Origin: JBBQNR01 sp963774075
GTDB taxonomy: Bacteria > Actinomycetota > Thermoleophilia > Solirubrobacterales > JBBDJG01
Direction of reading: 5' to 3'
Assembly: GCA_963774075.1 (NCBI GenBank)
Contig: CAVZDP010000005.1
Span: 186,001-250,000 of the forward strand
Length of the DNA: 64,000 nucleotides
The notes below the pieces were generated by a model. It was given only the letters and a program-made list of their open reading frames with translations, was not told where the DNA came from and did not search any database. Each line of letters begins with the position of its first letter. Positions within the stretch are counted from its first letter, which is position 1. Made by a program: the position numbers and the translations under genes. Below are positions 7,816-16,305 of this stretch, in pieces.

Positions 7816-9006
7816 ATGAGCCACCGCACGTTCGTAATTGGAGTCGGCATGACGAAGTTCGAGAAGCCCGGCTCGCGCGACTGGGACTACCCGGACATGG
7901 CCGCCGAGGCCGGAGGCAAGGCGCTCGAGGATGCGGGCGTCTCGTACGCGGACGTGCAGCAGGCTTTCGTTGGCTACTGCTATGGCGAGTCGACTTCCGG
8001 TCAGCGCGCCGTCTACGGGCTGGGTCTGACGGGCATCCCGGTGGTGAACGTCAACAACAACTGCTCGACCGGCTCGTCAGCCCTCTACATGGCGCGCCAG
8101 GCGGTGCGAGGCGGACTGGTGGATTGCGCGCTCGCGCTCGGCTTCGAGAAGATGGAAAAGGGGTCCCTGGGCGTCAAGTACACCGACCGCACGAACCCGA
8201 TCGACCGCCACATGATGGCGATGTTCGAGGTTCGAGAGCCCGAGCAGAGCCCGTTCGCGCCGCAGATGTTCGGCAACGCCGGGCGCGAGCACATGGAGCG
8301 CTACGGGTCGGAGCCCGACCACTACGCCTGGATCGGGTGGAAGAACCACAAGCACTCGGTGAACAATCCCTACGCGCAGTTCCAGGACGAGTACAGCATG
8401 GACGACATCAAGGGCGCGAAGATGATCCACGAGCCGCTCACGAAGCTCCAGTGCTCGCCGACTTCCGACGGCTCGGCCTGCGCGATCGTGGCGAGCGAGC
8501 GGTTCGTGGAAGAGCGCGACCTGTGGGGCCGCGCGATCGAGATCGCCGGCCAGGCGATGGTGACCGACATGCCCTCCACGTTCGAGGAGCGCAGCTCGAT
8601 CAAGGTGGTCGGCTTCGACATGTCGAAGGAGGCAGCGCGTCAAGCTCTCACCGAGGCGGAGACCGCGATCGAGGACGTAGACGTGATCGAGTTGCACGAC
8701 TGCTTCACCTCCAACGAGCTGATCACCTACGAGGCGCTCGGGCTAGCCGATGAGGGCGAGGGCCACAAGCTCGTGGACGCCGAGGACACGACCTACGGCG
8801 GTCGCTGGGTGGTCAACCCTTCGGGCGGGCTGATCTCCAAGGGGCACCCGCTCGGCGCGACTGGGCTCGCGCAGTGCTCGGAGCTCACGTGGCAGCTTCG
8901 AGGCGACGCGGACAAGCGCCAGGCCGCGGGCGCGAAGGTAGGCCTCCAGCACAACATCGGCCTGGGCGGCGCAGCCGTCGTCAGCGTCTACAAGCCCGCT
9001 GCTTAG
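7816..9006 (+). CDS. SCP2-type thiolase / lipid-transfer protein
   Basis: 396 residues with the thiolase fold. The nucleophile cysteine is in NNNCSTGSSALYMAR, followed by the C-terminal HDCFTSNELI and NPSGGLISKGHPLGATG, the conserved His motif. The pattern is that of the SCP-x/lipid-transfer thiolases used in sterol and branched-acyl side-chain degradation, not the acetoacetyl-CoA thiolases. GAAAGGGAAG precedes the ATG. It may act with the upstream enoyl-CoA hydratase, though they are not in one operon. Confidence 0.9.
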   Translation: MSHRTFVIGVGMTKFEKPGSRDWDYPDMAAEAGGKALEDAGVSYADVQQAFVGYCYGESTSGQRAVYGLGLTGIPVVNVNNNCSTGSSALYMARQAVRGGLVDCALALGFEKMEKGSLGVKYTDRTNPIDRHMMAMFEVREPEQSPFAPQMFGNAGREHMERYGSEPDHYAWIGWKNHKHSVNNPYAQFQDEYSMDDIKGAKMIHEPLTKLQCSPTSDGSACAIVASERFVEERDLWGRAIEIAGQAMVTDMPSTFEERSSIKVVGFDMSKEAARQALTEAETAIEDVDVIELHDCFTSNELITYEALGLADEGEGHKLVDAEDTTYGGRWVVNPSGGLISKGHPLGATGLAQCSELTWQLRGDADKRQAAGAKVGLQHNIGLGGAAVVSVYKPAA

Positions 9007-9085
9007 AGCCTTCAACGGAATGCCCGGCTCCGGGCTACGATTGGGTCGCTTGACTAGCGAGGGGAGCCCGGGGCAGGAGAGTCAT

Positions 9086-10321
9086 TTGACCGAGCGCAGC
9101 ATCCGCGCGCGCGCGCTGGACCGACCCGCGCTGCCGCGGGCGTTCGCGCTCCTCTACGGGGCCGGAGGAACACTCGTGCTGGTGACGCTTCTGGTCCCGA
9201 CCGAGTCGGACCGCTTCGAGCCGGGGATGGTGATTCCGGCTCTCCTGGCGTTGGGAGTTACCGCGTTGATGCTGATCGGCCAGGAGCGGCCGCCGCTCTG
9301 GGTCTTCCAGTCGTTGCCGACGTTCGGAGCGGTCCTGATCACGAGCGTCGCCTACTCGGGTGGGACCACCACTTTCAATGCTTACGCGCTTCTGTACCTG
9401 TGGGTCATCATCTCGGGCTTCTACTTCTTCGACTGGCGACTGGGGCTGGTGGGCCTTCTGACGTCGGCCACCGGCTATGCCCTGGTGCTGCTGCACCACG
9501 ACGCCGCCGACGACCCGCTCCTGTACTACCTGATGGGAGTGGGGACCTTCTCCGTCGCCGGTCTGCTGCTGGCGCTCCTGAGCGAACGGATCTCTCAACT
9601 GCTCGATGCGCTGCGCGGAAGCGACCGGTTGAAGACGACGATCATCCGCTCCGTCTCACACGACTTCCGCACGCCGCTGACGGCGATCATCGCGGCCGGC
9701 GAGTCCTCGAGCTCGCCGACGCTCGACAGCGACGACCGCCGCGAGCTCGCATCCGTGATCGTGACCGAAGCTACACGGCTTTCGACGTTGCTCGAAAAGC
9801 TCATGGACCTCTCGAAGCTCGAGGCCGGTGCGGCCGAGCCACGCCCGATCTGGTGCTCGCTCGAGGAGATCGTGGAGACGGCGCTCGAGCGGATGCCCGC
9901 TCGCGAGCGCTTCGTCGTCGCCACACAGCCTGATCTCCCGCTCGTGCGCGCCGATGCCGGCCAGCTCGAGGGCGCGCTGCTCAACCTGTTCGAGAACTCG
10001 AGCCGCTTCGCCATCGCCGCGCCGGTGGAGGTGACGCTCGAGGCCCGCGACGACAGCGTGCTGGTGCGCGTGCGAGACCACGGCCCCGGCATCTCCCCTG
10101 AGGACCGTGAGCACATCTTCGAGCCGTTCTACCGCGGCCGCCACGACGCTGGTCCCTATGACCCCGGCCTCGGATTGGCGATCACGAAGGGCTTCGTGGA
10201 GGCGAACGGCGGGCTGGTGCGGGCGGAGCTTGCGAGCGAGGGCGGCACGACTTTCGTGGTCGAGCTTCCGCGCTTCCCCGAGGATGCCGCGGATCCGCCC
10301 AGGGTCAGCGAGCGAAGGTGA
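9086..10321 (+). CDS. Membrane sensor histidine kinase, orphan
   Basis: About 411 residues. Five or six predicted membrane helices (residues about 15-170) lead into the dimerisation domain with the phospho-acceptor His in SVSHDFRTPLTAI. The ATPase domain follows with LLNLFENSSRFA (N box), DHGPGISPED (G1), FEPFYRG (F box) and GLGLAITKG (G2). DHp and catalytic domains resemble KdpD/PhoR kinases. I choose the TTG start because AGGAG lies at ideal spacing; an in-frame ATG at 9020 has no clear ribosome site. No response regulator gene adjoins it. Its 3' end overlaps the convergent HD-GYP gene by 17 bp. Confidence 0.88.
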   Translation: MTERSIRARALDRPALPRAFALLYGAGGTLVLVTLLVPTESDRFEPGMVIPALLALGVTALMLIGQERPPLWVFQSLPTFGAVLITSVAYSGGTTTFNAYALLYLWVIISGFYFFDWRLGLVGLLTSATGYALVLLHHDAADDPLLYYLMGVGTFSVAGLLLALLSERISQLLDALRGSDRLKTTIIRSVSHDFRTPLTAIIAAGESSSSPTLDSDDRRELASVIVTEATRLSTLLEKLMDLSKLEAGAAEPRPIWCSLEEIVETALERMPARERFVVATQPDLPLVRADAGQLEGALLNLFENSSRFAIAAPVEVTLEARDDSVLVRVRDHGPGISPEDREHIFEPFYRGRHDAGPYDPGLGLAITKGFVEANGGLVRAELASEGGTTFVVELPRFPEDAADPPRVSERR

Positions 10322-11732
10322 GGTTTGGGTCGCGCTCTGCGCGAGAGTCGACCGAGCGCTTCTGCGGCTGCCGCGACATCAAACCGAGGTCGACCTGGCG
10401 CACCACGACACGCGAGAGCTCGTCGGCAATCCGCGGGTCGAACTGGCCTCCGGCGCAGGCCTGGAGCTCTTCAAGCGCATACTCGACGGTCATGCCCCTG
10501 CGGTACGGCCTCGTCGTCACCATGGCGTTGAATGCGTCGCAGGCGCTCACTATGCGCGCCTCGACCGGGATCTCCGTGCCCGCGAGCCCGTCCGGGTAAC
10601 CCTGGCCGTCCCACCGCTCGTGGCAAGAGCGAACGATGCCCCCGACGTGACCGAGCACTCCGCCGACTCTCTCGAGCAGCCGCTCCCCTTCGACGGTATG
10701 GGTCTTCATCAAGGCCCACTCGCGCTCGTCGAGGGGGCCGGGCTTGTTGACGATCTCCTTGGGAATGGTGATCTTGCCGACGTCGTGCAACAGGGCGGCG
10801 AACTCGACGTCGCGCTGCTGGCGCTGGTCGAGCCCCATCTGCTTGGCGACCATCAATGCGAGCGACACGACGCCGCGGCTGTGGCTGCCGGTGTAGCTGT
10901 CGTCGGCCTCGACGACGTCTCCGAGCAGCATCGCCGTGCCGCGGTATGTGTGGCTCAGCTCGAGGGTGTGTCGCATGCGAGCTGCTCGCTCGTGGGCGAA
11001 GATCTGGAGCAGGGCCGCGAGCGGCAGGCAGAGCATGAAGCTGTACGGCTGCTCCTCGGACGTGAAGGCGGCGAGCAACCCGAGCGGGGCGAGCAGCGCG
11101 TCGACCGCGTAGAGCCAGCCGCGCTCGCCGAGCTGCGTGCTCGGAGCGATCCCGAGCCCGAACCACTCCCGAGCCGTCACCGTGACCATGTCGAGCCCGA
11201 ACTGAGAGACAAGCGCCGCCACATAGAGCGGCCAGTCGCTCCAGCTCGGATCGCCGGCGCCGGCGAGCGTGAGCAGAAGCGCCGGGCCGATCGCGTGCCA
11301 GGAGTCCCCGAGCGCGAGTAGCGAGCGCTCGGGATGAGTTCGGCCGCGCAGGTAGTCGGGCACCTCCGCCAGGAGGAAGCCGGCCGCCACCATGAGCGGC
11401 ACGACGGGCATGGGTACCAGGAACAGCATCGGCACGAAGATCAGCTCGGTGGGGACCGTGTAGCCGGCGCCGACGTCGAACCTGACGCGGGCGGCCAGGG
11501 CATATGCTCCGACGAGCGCCAGGGCGAGCAGCGGTGAGAGCGATCCCTCCCAAGGGAGAAACGCCGCCATCGGCGCCGCAACGAGCACGAACGCGATCGC
11601 GGCGAGTGCCTCGACCGAACGCTCGCGCCGGCCGAGGCGGCGAGCCATGCGCGCCTCCGCCTCCTCGAACAGCTGCGCCACCGCAGGGGCCACCAGGCCC
11701 TCGGATGCATGCGAGGGAGTCTTCACCCTCAC
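10305..11732 (-). CDS. Membrane HD-GYP domain cyclic-di-GMP phosphodiesterase
   Basis: About 475 residues. The N-terminal half holds several membrane helices (ALAAIAFVLVAAPMAAFLPW, TELIFVPMLFLVPMPVVPLM and others), a probable sensory domain. The C-terminal HD-GYP domain is intact: LLHDVGKITIPKEIV, MKTHTVEG, and SCHERWDGQGYPDGLAG with the GYP signature, then ACDAFNAMVTTRPYR. It probably hydrolyses cyclic di-GMP to pGpG or GMP. The frame stays open much further upstream, but that part runs antisense through a real small gene, so I use the GTG of VRVKTPSHASEG. Confidence 0.9.
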   Translation of the reverse strand: MRVKTPSHASEGLVAPAVAQLFEEAEARMARRLGRRERSVEALAAIAFVLVAAPMAAFLPWEGSLSPLLALALVGAYALAARVRFDVGAGYTVPTELIFVPMLFLVPMPVVPLMVAAGFLLAEVPDYLRGRTHPERSLLALGDSWHAIGPALLLTLAGAGDPSWSDWPLYVAALVSQFGLDMVTVTAREWFGLGIAPSTQLGERGWLYAVDALLAPLGLLAAFTSEEQPYSFMLCLPLAALLQIFAHERAARMRHTLELSHTYRGTAMLLGDVVEADDSYTGSHSRGVVSLALMVAKQMGLDQRQQRDVEFAALLHDVGKITIPKEIVNKPGPLDEREWALMKTHTVEGERLLERVGGVLGHVGGIVRSCHERWDGQGYPDGLAGTEIPVEARIVSACDAFNAMVTTRPYRRGMTVEYALEELQACAGGQFDPRIADELSRVVVRQVDLGLMSRQPQKRSVDSRAERDPNLTFAR

Positions 11733-11789
11733 TTCTTCGGCGTTTCGCTGCTCGGCTTGGGGTCTGGGCGGACAGATGTAGTAGCGCGA

Positions 11790-11810
11790 AGCCCCTACAG
11801 ATGAGGGGCT
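11790..11810. promoter_or_regulatory. Perfect hairpin in the leader of the small membrane protein
   Basis: AGCCCCT-ACAGATG-AGGGGCT is a perfect 7-bp stem with a 7-base loop, 48 bp before the GTG of the 65-residue membrane protein and 57 bp upstream of the divergent HD-GYP start. It could be an operator or an RNA leader hairpin. I recognise no known riboswitch. Confidence 0.45.
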
Positions 11811-11858
11811 CGGGTGTCGATGATCGTTGAACCAGATCCACCAGCCAAGGAGGGCGAA

Positions 11859-12056
11859 GTGGCAACAGTCATCTCTAGTGCAGTGAACCGTGGCGCCGCG
11901 GCCGTAGCCGTAGCCGCCGTGGTGTTGGCGCTCGTGCTCGCCGCGGTCGTCGCGATGAGCGGGCAGCTCGGCGTCGGCCCGGCAGGAAAGGGCGACGAGC
12001 TGAAGCTGCCGGTCGCCGGCAAGACCGTCAGCGGCACCCCGAGCCGGCGCAAGTAG
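11859..12056 (+). CDS. Small single-pass membrane protein
   Basis: 65 residues starting at GTG, with a near-perfect ribosome site AAGGAGGG five bases upstream. Residues about 13-33 form one hydrophobic helix (AAAVAVAAVVLALVLAAVVA), followed by a hydrophilic tail ending in GTPSRRK. A longer ATG start at 11814 has no ribosome site. The gene lies 28 bp before a secreted subtilisin-type protease on the same strand and is probably co-transcribed with it. I do not recognise a family. It may anchor, sense or be cut by the protease, which is speculative. Confidence 0.65.
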   Translation: MATVISSAVNRGAAAVAVAAVVLALVLAAVVAMSGQLGVGPAGKGDELKLPVAGKTVSGTPSRRK

Positions 12057-12084
12057 CGCACCGAGCGGAAGGCCGGAGAGCGCC

Positions 12085-13449
12085 ATGACGCGCCCGACTC
12101 TCTTCTGCGCCGCATTGGCGGCAGGACTGCTGGGCATGCCCATGGTCCCCGCGAGCGCGGCGCCGCCACGGGAGGGTCGTTATGTGGTGGTGCTCGAGCA
12201 AGGCGTATCGGCGACACGGCTCGCGAAGGACCACAGCAGACGCTTCGATGCGGACACCCAGCACGTCTACGGAAGCGCTCTGGCCGGCTACTCGGCCAAG
12301 ATCCCGACTGCACGGCTGAATAAGCTGCGCCAGGCCGCCGGCGTCGCTCGCGTCATCGCCGATCGGCGCGTCCGCTCGGCGGGCAGGTCCGGCTCCCAGG
12401 CTCTCCCGACCGGCATCAACCGGATCGATGCCGACCTGAGTGGCGCAGGGGACGGCTCCGGAACGCTCAACAGCCCCGCGGTCGCGGTGCTCGACACCGG
12501 CTCCGGCCCCCACCCCGAGCTCAACATCGCGGGCGGCAAGGCCTGCGTCGGCCGGGACCATGCCGACGGAAACGGTCACGGTACGCACGCCGCCGGCACC
12601 ATCGCGGCGAAGGACGACGCCGCTGGCGTTGTCGGCGTCGCGCCCGGAGCGCCGATCTACTCCGTCCGGGTGCTGGACAGCTCCGGTGGCGGAGACCTCT
12701 CGGATCTCCTTTGCGGGGTCGACTGGCTGGTCGCAAACGCGACGACCCTGGGCATCAAGGTCGCCAGCATGAGCCTCGTGACGCCAGGGTCGGATGACGG
12801 CAACTGCGGCAACACCAACGGCGACCCATTGCACCAGGCGATCTGTGCCGCCACGGCGCGCGGAGTCACGGTGATTGCCTCGGCAGGAAATGATGCGACG
12901 GACTTCGCGGCCTCGGTACCTGCCGCCTATGACGAGGTTCTGACGGTCAGCGCCATCTCGGACACCAACGGGACAGCAGGCGGCGGTGGGGTCATGCCCA
13001 AGGGGTGTTCCGCCGACGTCGACGACAGCGCGGCCGATTTCAGCAACTTCGCTGCGCCCGGCACGAGCGATACGCTTCACACACTGGCCGCTCCGGGCAA
13101 GTGCATCAACTCGACATGGCGCGGCGGCGGCTACAGGCTCAGCTCCGGGACGAGCATGGCGGCGCCACACGCAGCGGGTGCAGCCGCGCTGTGCATCGCC
13201 ACCGGTGGGTGTGCAGGGTTGTCCCCGTTTCAGGTGATCGCCAAGCTTCGCTCCGACGCCGCAGCGCGGCCGGCCTCGTACGGCTTCGTTGAGGACCCGT
13301 TCAGGGTCTCCGGCGGCAGCCGCTACTACGGACACCTTCTCTACGCCGGCGGCTACGGCCCGACCACCTCGGGGCCCAATACGGGCCCGGGCGGCGGCTC
13401 AGGGACGGGCGGAACGCCTCCGAAGCCCGGCCGCGGCAAGAAGAAGTAG
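12085..13449 (+). CDS. Secreted subtilisin-like serine protease (S8 family)
   Basis: 454 residues. A signal peptide (about 1-26, ending ASAAP) is followed by an I9-type propeptide (RYVVVLEQG ... RVIADRRV). The catalytic domain has Asp137 (AVLDTG), His165 (DGNGHGTHAAGT), oxyanion Asn269 (IASAGND) and Ser357 (SGTSMAAPHAAG), so it should be active. Cysteine pairs suggest extracellular disulphides. The C-terminal about 25 residues are Gly/Pro-rich and end GRGKKK, a flexible tail. It follows a small membrane-protein gene by 28 bp. Confidence 0.93.
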   Translation: MTRPTLFCAALAAGLLGMPMVPASAAPPREGRYVVVLEQGVSATRLAKDHSRRFDADTQHVYGSALAGYSAKIPTARLNKLRQAAGVARVIADRRVRSAGRSGSQALPTGINRIDADLSGAGDGSGTLNSPAVAVLDTGSGPHPELNIAGGKACVGRDHADGNGHGTHAAGTIAAKDDAAGVVGVAPGAPIYSVRVLDSSGGGDLSDLLCGVDWLVANATTLGIKVASMSLVTPGSDDGNCGNTNGDPLHQAICAATARGVTVIASAGNDATDFAASVPAAYDEVLTVSAISDTNGTAGGGGVMPKGCSADVDDSAADFSNFAAPGTSDTLHTLAAPGKCINSTWRGGGYRLSSGTSMAAPHAAGAAALCIATGGCAGLSPFQVIAKLRSDAAARPASYGFVEDPFRVSGGSRYYGHLLYAGGYGPTTSGPNTGPGGGSGTGGTPPKPGRGKKK

Positions 13450-13472
13450 ACCCGCGCGGTATAAACGGCGGG

Positions 13473-14249
13473 ATGTCGACCGCCGATAGACCGCGGCTAC
13501 TGCTCGTCCCGGAGTTCAGCCTGCTCGAGTGGCAGATCATGCCGCAGCTCGAGGAATGGGCCGAGGTCGCCGCATTCGACCCGCCAGGTGTGGGCGACGA
13601 GCCGCTCGCGGAGGAGGATCTCGAGGCGGTGCGCGAGGGGCGACTCCGGATCCGCGACCTCATCGTGCGCCGCGGCCTCGAGGAGATCGAGCGTCGCGGC
13701 TGGGAGCGCTTCTTCCTGGTCGCCGACGGCTGGAGCAACGCGACCGCGGCTCGCATCGCTGTCGCACGACCCGAAGCGGTCGAGGGCATCGCGCTTGGGC
13801 ACGCCTGCGTCTCGTACGAAATGGACGGCGAGCGCCCGGCCATCAGCCGCGAGGTGTGGGCGGCGATGCGCCAGCTACTTCAGAACGACCACCGCGAGTT
13901 CATCCGCCACGGGATCGTGCAGGTCACGCGTGGATCCGTCGGCGAGGAGATCGCCGACAGGATGATCGAGCGCTTCCCGAGCAAGGAGTGGGTGCTCGAG
14001 ACCTGGGACGCCCTCGGCTCAGATGCCGAGCCGATCGGCGAGCTGCTGAAGGAGGCTGGCTCCCCGCTGCTGCTCGCGCAACACGAGGGATGCATCTCAT
14101 TTACCGAGGAGGGCTTCGAAGACGCCGCCGAGGCGTTCCCCGACGCGCCGGTGATAAGGGTCCCGGACTCCCCCGCCGCCAGGCCCGAGTTCGCAGAGGC
14201 GCTGAGAGAGTTCTGCCTCAGCGTGTCGCGGGCTCGCCAGTCCGCGTGA
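13473..14249 (+). CDS. Alpha/beta-hydrolase-fold protein, catalytic status uncertain
   Basis: 258 residues. The order of elements resembles alpha/beta hydrolases: LLLVPEFSL, the turn FDPPGVGDEP, a nucleophile-elbow-like VADGWSNATAARIA (Ser88), and a late SPLLLAQHEGCISF strand. The elbow is G-W-S-N-A instead of G-x-S-x-G, and no clear catalytic His follows near the C terminus. The gene may therefore encode a weak or non-catalytic relative. It starts 23 bp after the subtilase stop and its 3' end overlaps the convergent P450 gene by 32 bp. Confidence 0.65.
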   Translation: MSTADRPRLLLVPEFSLLEWQIMPQLEEWAEVAAFDPPGVGDEPLAEEDLEAVREGRLRIRDLIVRRGLEEIERRGWERFFLVADGWSNATAARIAVARPEAVEGIALGHACVSYEMDGERPAISREVWAAMRQLLQNDHREFIRHGIVQVTRGSVGEEIADRMIERFPSKEWVLETWDALGSDAEPIGELLKEAGSPLLLAQHEGCISFTEEGFEDAAEAFPDAPVIRVPDSPAARPEFAEALREFCLSVSRARQSA

Positions 14250-15642
14250 GGCGCTGCGCGGGGCTTGCGTCGCCCGCCGCCGCTACCTCCCGTGGACGCG
14301 CGGCCTGGACCACGCGCACGCCCCGCTTCGGAACGATCGTGACGCCCTTGCGGAACCCCTTCTCGGGTCGCCGTCCGACCGCGTCCAGCTCGGCGCGCTC
14401 GAGCACTCGGCGTACGACCACCTTCATCTCGAACATTGCGAAGCTGGCCCCGATGCAGCGCCGCGTGCCGCCACCGAACGGTATCCACGTATACGTGTCG
14501 GGAGCGTCAGGTCCAAGGAAGCGCTCGGGCCGGAAGGCGCGCGGCTCCGGATAGCGGTCGGCGCGGCGGTGGATCGCCGCGATCGAGGGGTTGATCTCCA
14601 TCCCCGGCGGTATCACGTATCCACCCAGCTCGAACGGCTGGCCGCGCACGACCCTCCCCACTCCCGGAACGACCGGTCGCAGGCGCAGGGATTCCTTGAC
14701 GACCGCGTCGAGGTACGTCTCGTCCTGCTCGGCCAGGGAGGATCGCAGCCGGTCCAAAGCCGGCCGGTTGCGAAGCAGAAGCTCGAACGTCCACGCGAGC
14801 CCTGTCGCCGTCGTCTCGTGGCCGGCGACGAGCAGGGTCACGAGCTCGTCGCGAAGCTCCCTGTCGGTCATGGCGCGTCCATCCTCGTCTCGGGCGAGCA
14901 GCAGCATCGAGAAGACGTCCTCGCGGCTCTCGAGGTCCGGCTCCTCTCGACGGTGGCGGATCTCGTCGTAGATCAGCTCGTCGACCGCTCGGCGAGACTC
15001 CTCGAAGCGCCTCATGCCGCCGTTGCCGAAGCGGCCGCTCGACAGCGCCATCACGAGAATGCCGAGCCTCGTGCCGACGGGGTCGAGCATCGACCGCACG
15101 CGCCGTTTCAACTCCTCGGCGCGGACTCGCTCGGTGACGCCGAAGACCGCGTGCATGATCACGTCGAGCGTGAGCGACTGCATCGAGGCAAGCAACTCGA
15201 AGGGGCGCCCGACGGGCCAGCTATCGATCTGCTGATCCGCCGCCCGGCGCATCGCCGCTTCGTACTCGCGCATGCGCTCGCCATGGAAGGCGGGAAGCAT
15301 CAACCGCCGCTCCCGCAGGTGCTGCTCGCCGTCCAGCAGGAGAAGAGAGCGCTCGCCGACGACCGGCCCGAGCGGGGCATTTGCCTCCCCCGCGCGCAGC
15401 TGGTCCGGCGAGCCCCGGAAAAGCTTCTTCACGTGCTCGGGCTCGAAGACCATCACGAAGCAGGGGTCGAAGAGCGTTCCGAACGTGACCATGTCTCCGT
15501 AGCGTCGCCTGCAGGTGTCGATGAAGGGGATCGGCAGGATGAACCCGAGCGTCTGCATCCAGCGCGGCATGCTCGGGCCGGGCGGCAGTGACGCCTCGGG
15601 GTGCAGGAGCGAGCCCTTGGCGCGCGGCCCCTTCGAGGCCAT
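14218..15642 (-). CDS. Cytochrome P450
   Basis: About 474 residues, soluble bacterial type. Landmarks: I-helix oxygen-activation motif AGHETTATG, K-helix ESLRLRP, the PERF segment (FRPERFLG), and the haem-binding loop FGGGTRRCIGASFAM with Cys396 as the iron ligand. Overall it resembles fatty-acid or terpene-type CYPs (CYP102/CYP4-like). I start at ATG MASKGPRAKG because the upstream open frame overlaps the SnoaL-like gene 59 bp away, with which it probably forms an operon. No ferredoxin or reductase gene adjoins it. The substrate is unknown. Confidence 0.92.
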   Translation of the reverse strand: MASKGPRAKGSLLHPEASLPPGPSMPRWMQTLGFILPIPFIDTCRRRYGDMVTFGTLFDPCFVMVFEPEHVKKLFRGSPDQLRAGEANAPLGPVVGERSLLLLDGEQHLRERRLMLPAFHGERMREYEAAMRRAADQQIDSWPVGRPFELLASMQSLTLDVIMHAVFGVTERVRAEELKRRVRSMLDPVGTRLGILVMALSSGRFGNGGMRRFEESRRAVDELIYDEIRHRREEPDLESREDVFSMLLLARDEDGRAMTDRELRDELVTLLVAGHETTATGLAWTFELLLRNRPALDRLRSSLAEQDETYLDAVVKESLRLRPVVPGVGRVVRGQPFELGGYVIPPGMEINPSIAAIHRRADRYPEPRAFRPERFLGPDAPDTYTWIPFGGGTRRCIGASFAMFEMKVVVRRVLERAELDAVGRRPEKGFRKGVTIVPKRGVRVVQAARPREVAAAGDASPAQRLTRTGEPATR

Positions 15643-15701
15643 GAAGCCGTTCGTCGAGCCGTTCGCGCGCGAGCCGGCCGATTCGATGGAGTCGCGTGCG
15701 C

Positions 15702-16166
15702 TCAACGGAGGTAGGGCACGATCCGGGCCCGGAACAGCCCGCCCCAGCCGCGAGGACTGGCGAGGACCTTGATCAGGATGGGAAGGGCGTCGAAGTAGCT
15801 TGTCCTCTCCGCGCCGGCGCCATCGCGAAGGACGAATCGGTCCACGGCGCGCCAGCTGAGCTCGCGGCCTCCGAAGGTGCAGCTCGCCGTGAAGTCGATG
15901 AACAGGATTTCTTCGCGCGCAGCCCACTCGTGGACGGTCACGTGCAGGCCCGGGAAGGCAGTGAAAACTCGTAAGAATGCCGCTCTGGCGGCCTGCTTGC
16001 CGACGGTCGTCGGCATCATCGGCGCACGCAGCACGACGTCGTCGGTGAGCAGCTCCAGCAGGGGCTCGGCGGCCGACCTCGACCACGCCTCCTCGAACCG
16101 CTGAACGAAGGCCGCCGCCACGCCTTCGGCGGCGTGATCGGCGCTGCGCTCGGCTGCCACTGCCAT
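15702..16166 (-). CDS. SnoaL/NTF2-like protein, P450 operon
   Basis: 154 residues of the NTF2-like cone fold. Typical signs are FVQRFEEAWSRSAAEPLLEL, then LLTDDVVLRAPMMPTTVGKQ and AARAAFLRVFTAFPGLHVTV. Members include small isomerases, cyclases and hydrolases. Start ATG follows GGAGAGGAGGG. The P450 gene lies 59 bp downstream on the same strand, so the two may modify the same hydrophobic substrate; that is an inference. Confidence 0.8.
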   Translation of the reverse strand: MAVAAERSADHAAEGVAAAFVQRFEEAWSRSAAEPLLELLTDDVVLRAPMMPTTVGKQAARAAFLRVFTAFPGLHVTVHEWAAREEILFIDFTASCTFGGRELSWRAVDRFVLRDGAGAERTSYFDALPILIKVLASPRGWGGLFRARIVPYLR

Positions 16167-16225
16167 GCACCCTCCTCTCCGCCTGACCCTCGACTCGAAG
16201 GATCTCCTCCCCGCGCGCGAGGAAA

Positions 16226-16264
16226 AGTGATCTTGGTCACTCAGGCGCTCCACGTCTTCACGTG
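16226..16264. promoter_or_regulatory. Two inverted repeats upstream of the SnoaL-P450 operon
   Basis: AGTGA-TCTTGG-TCACT (16226-16241) and CACGT-CTTC-ACGTG (16251-16264) lie 60-98 bp upstream of the SnoaL-like start. They are candidate operators for the operon, or the second may terminate the DUF5701 gene whose stop is 42 bp beyond it. Confidence 0.4.
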
Positions 16265-16305
16265 ACATGAGCTCAGGGTAGCTCCCGCCGTGGCGGGGCC
16301 ACAGG

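Noticed and set aside
11733..12143. 411-bp upstream extension of the HD-GYP reading frame
   Set aside because: It runs antisense through the small membrane-protein gene with its strong ribosome site and into the subtilase start; the extra residues do not look like protein.
15643..16170. Upstream extension of the P450 frame
   Set aside because: It overlaps the SnoaL-like gene on the same strand in another frame, and the P450 fold begins at the ATG I used.
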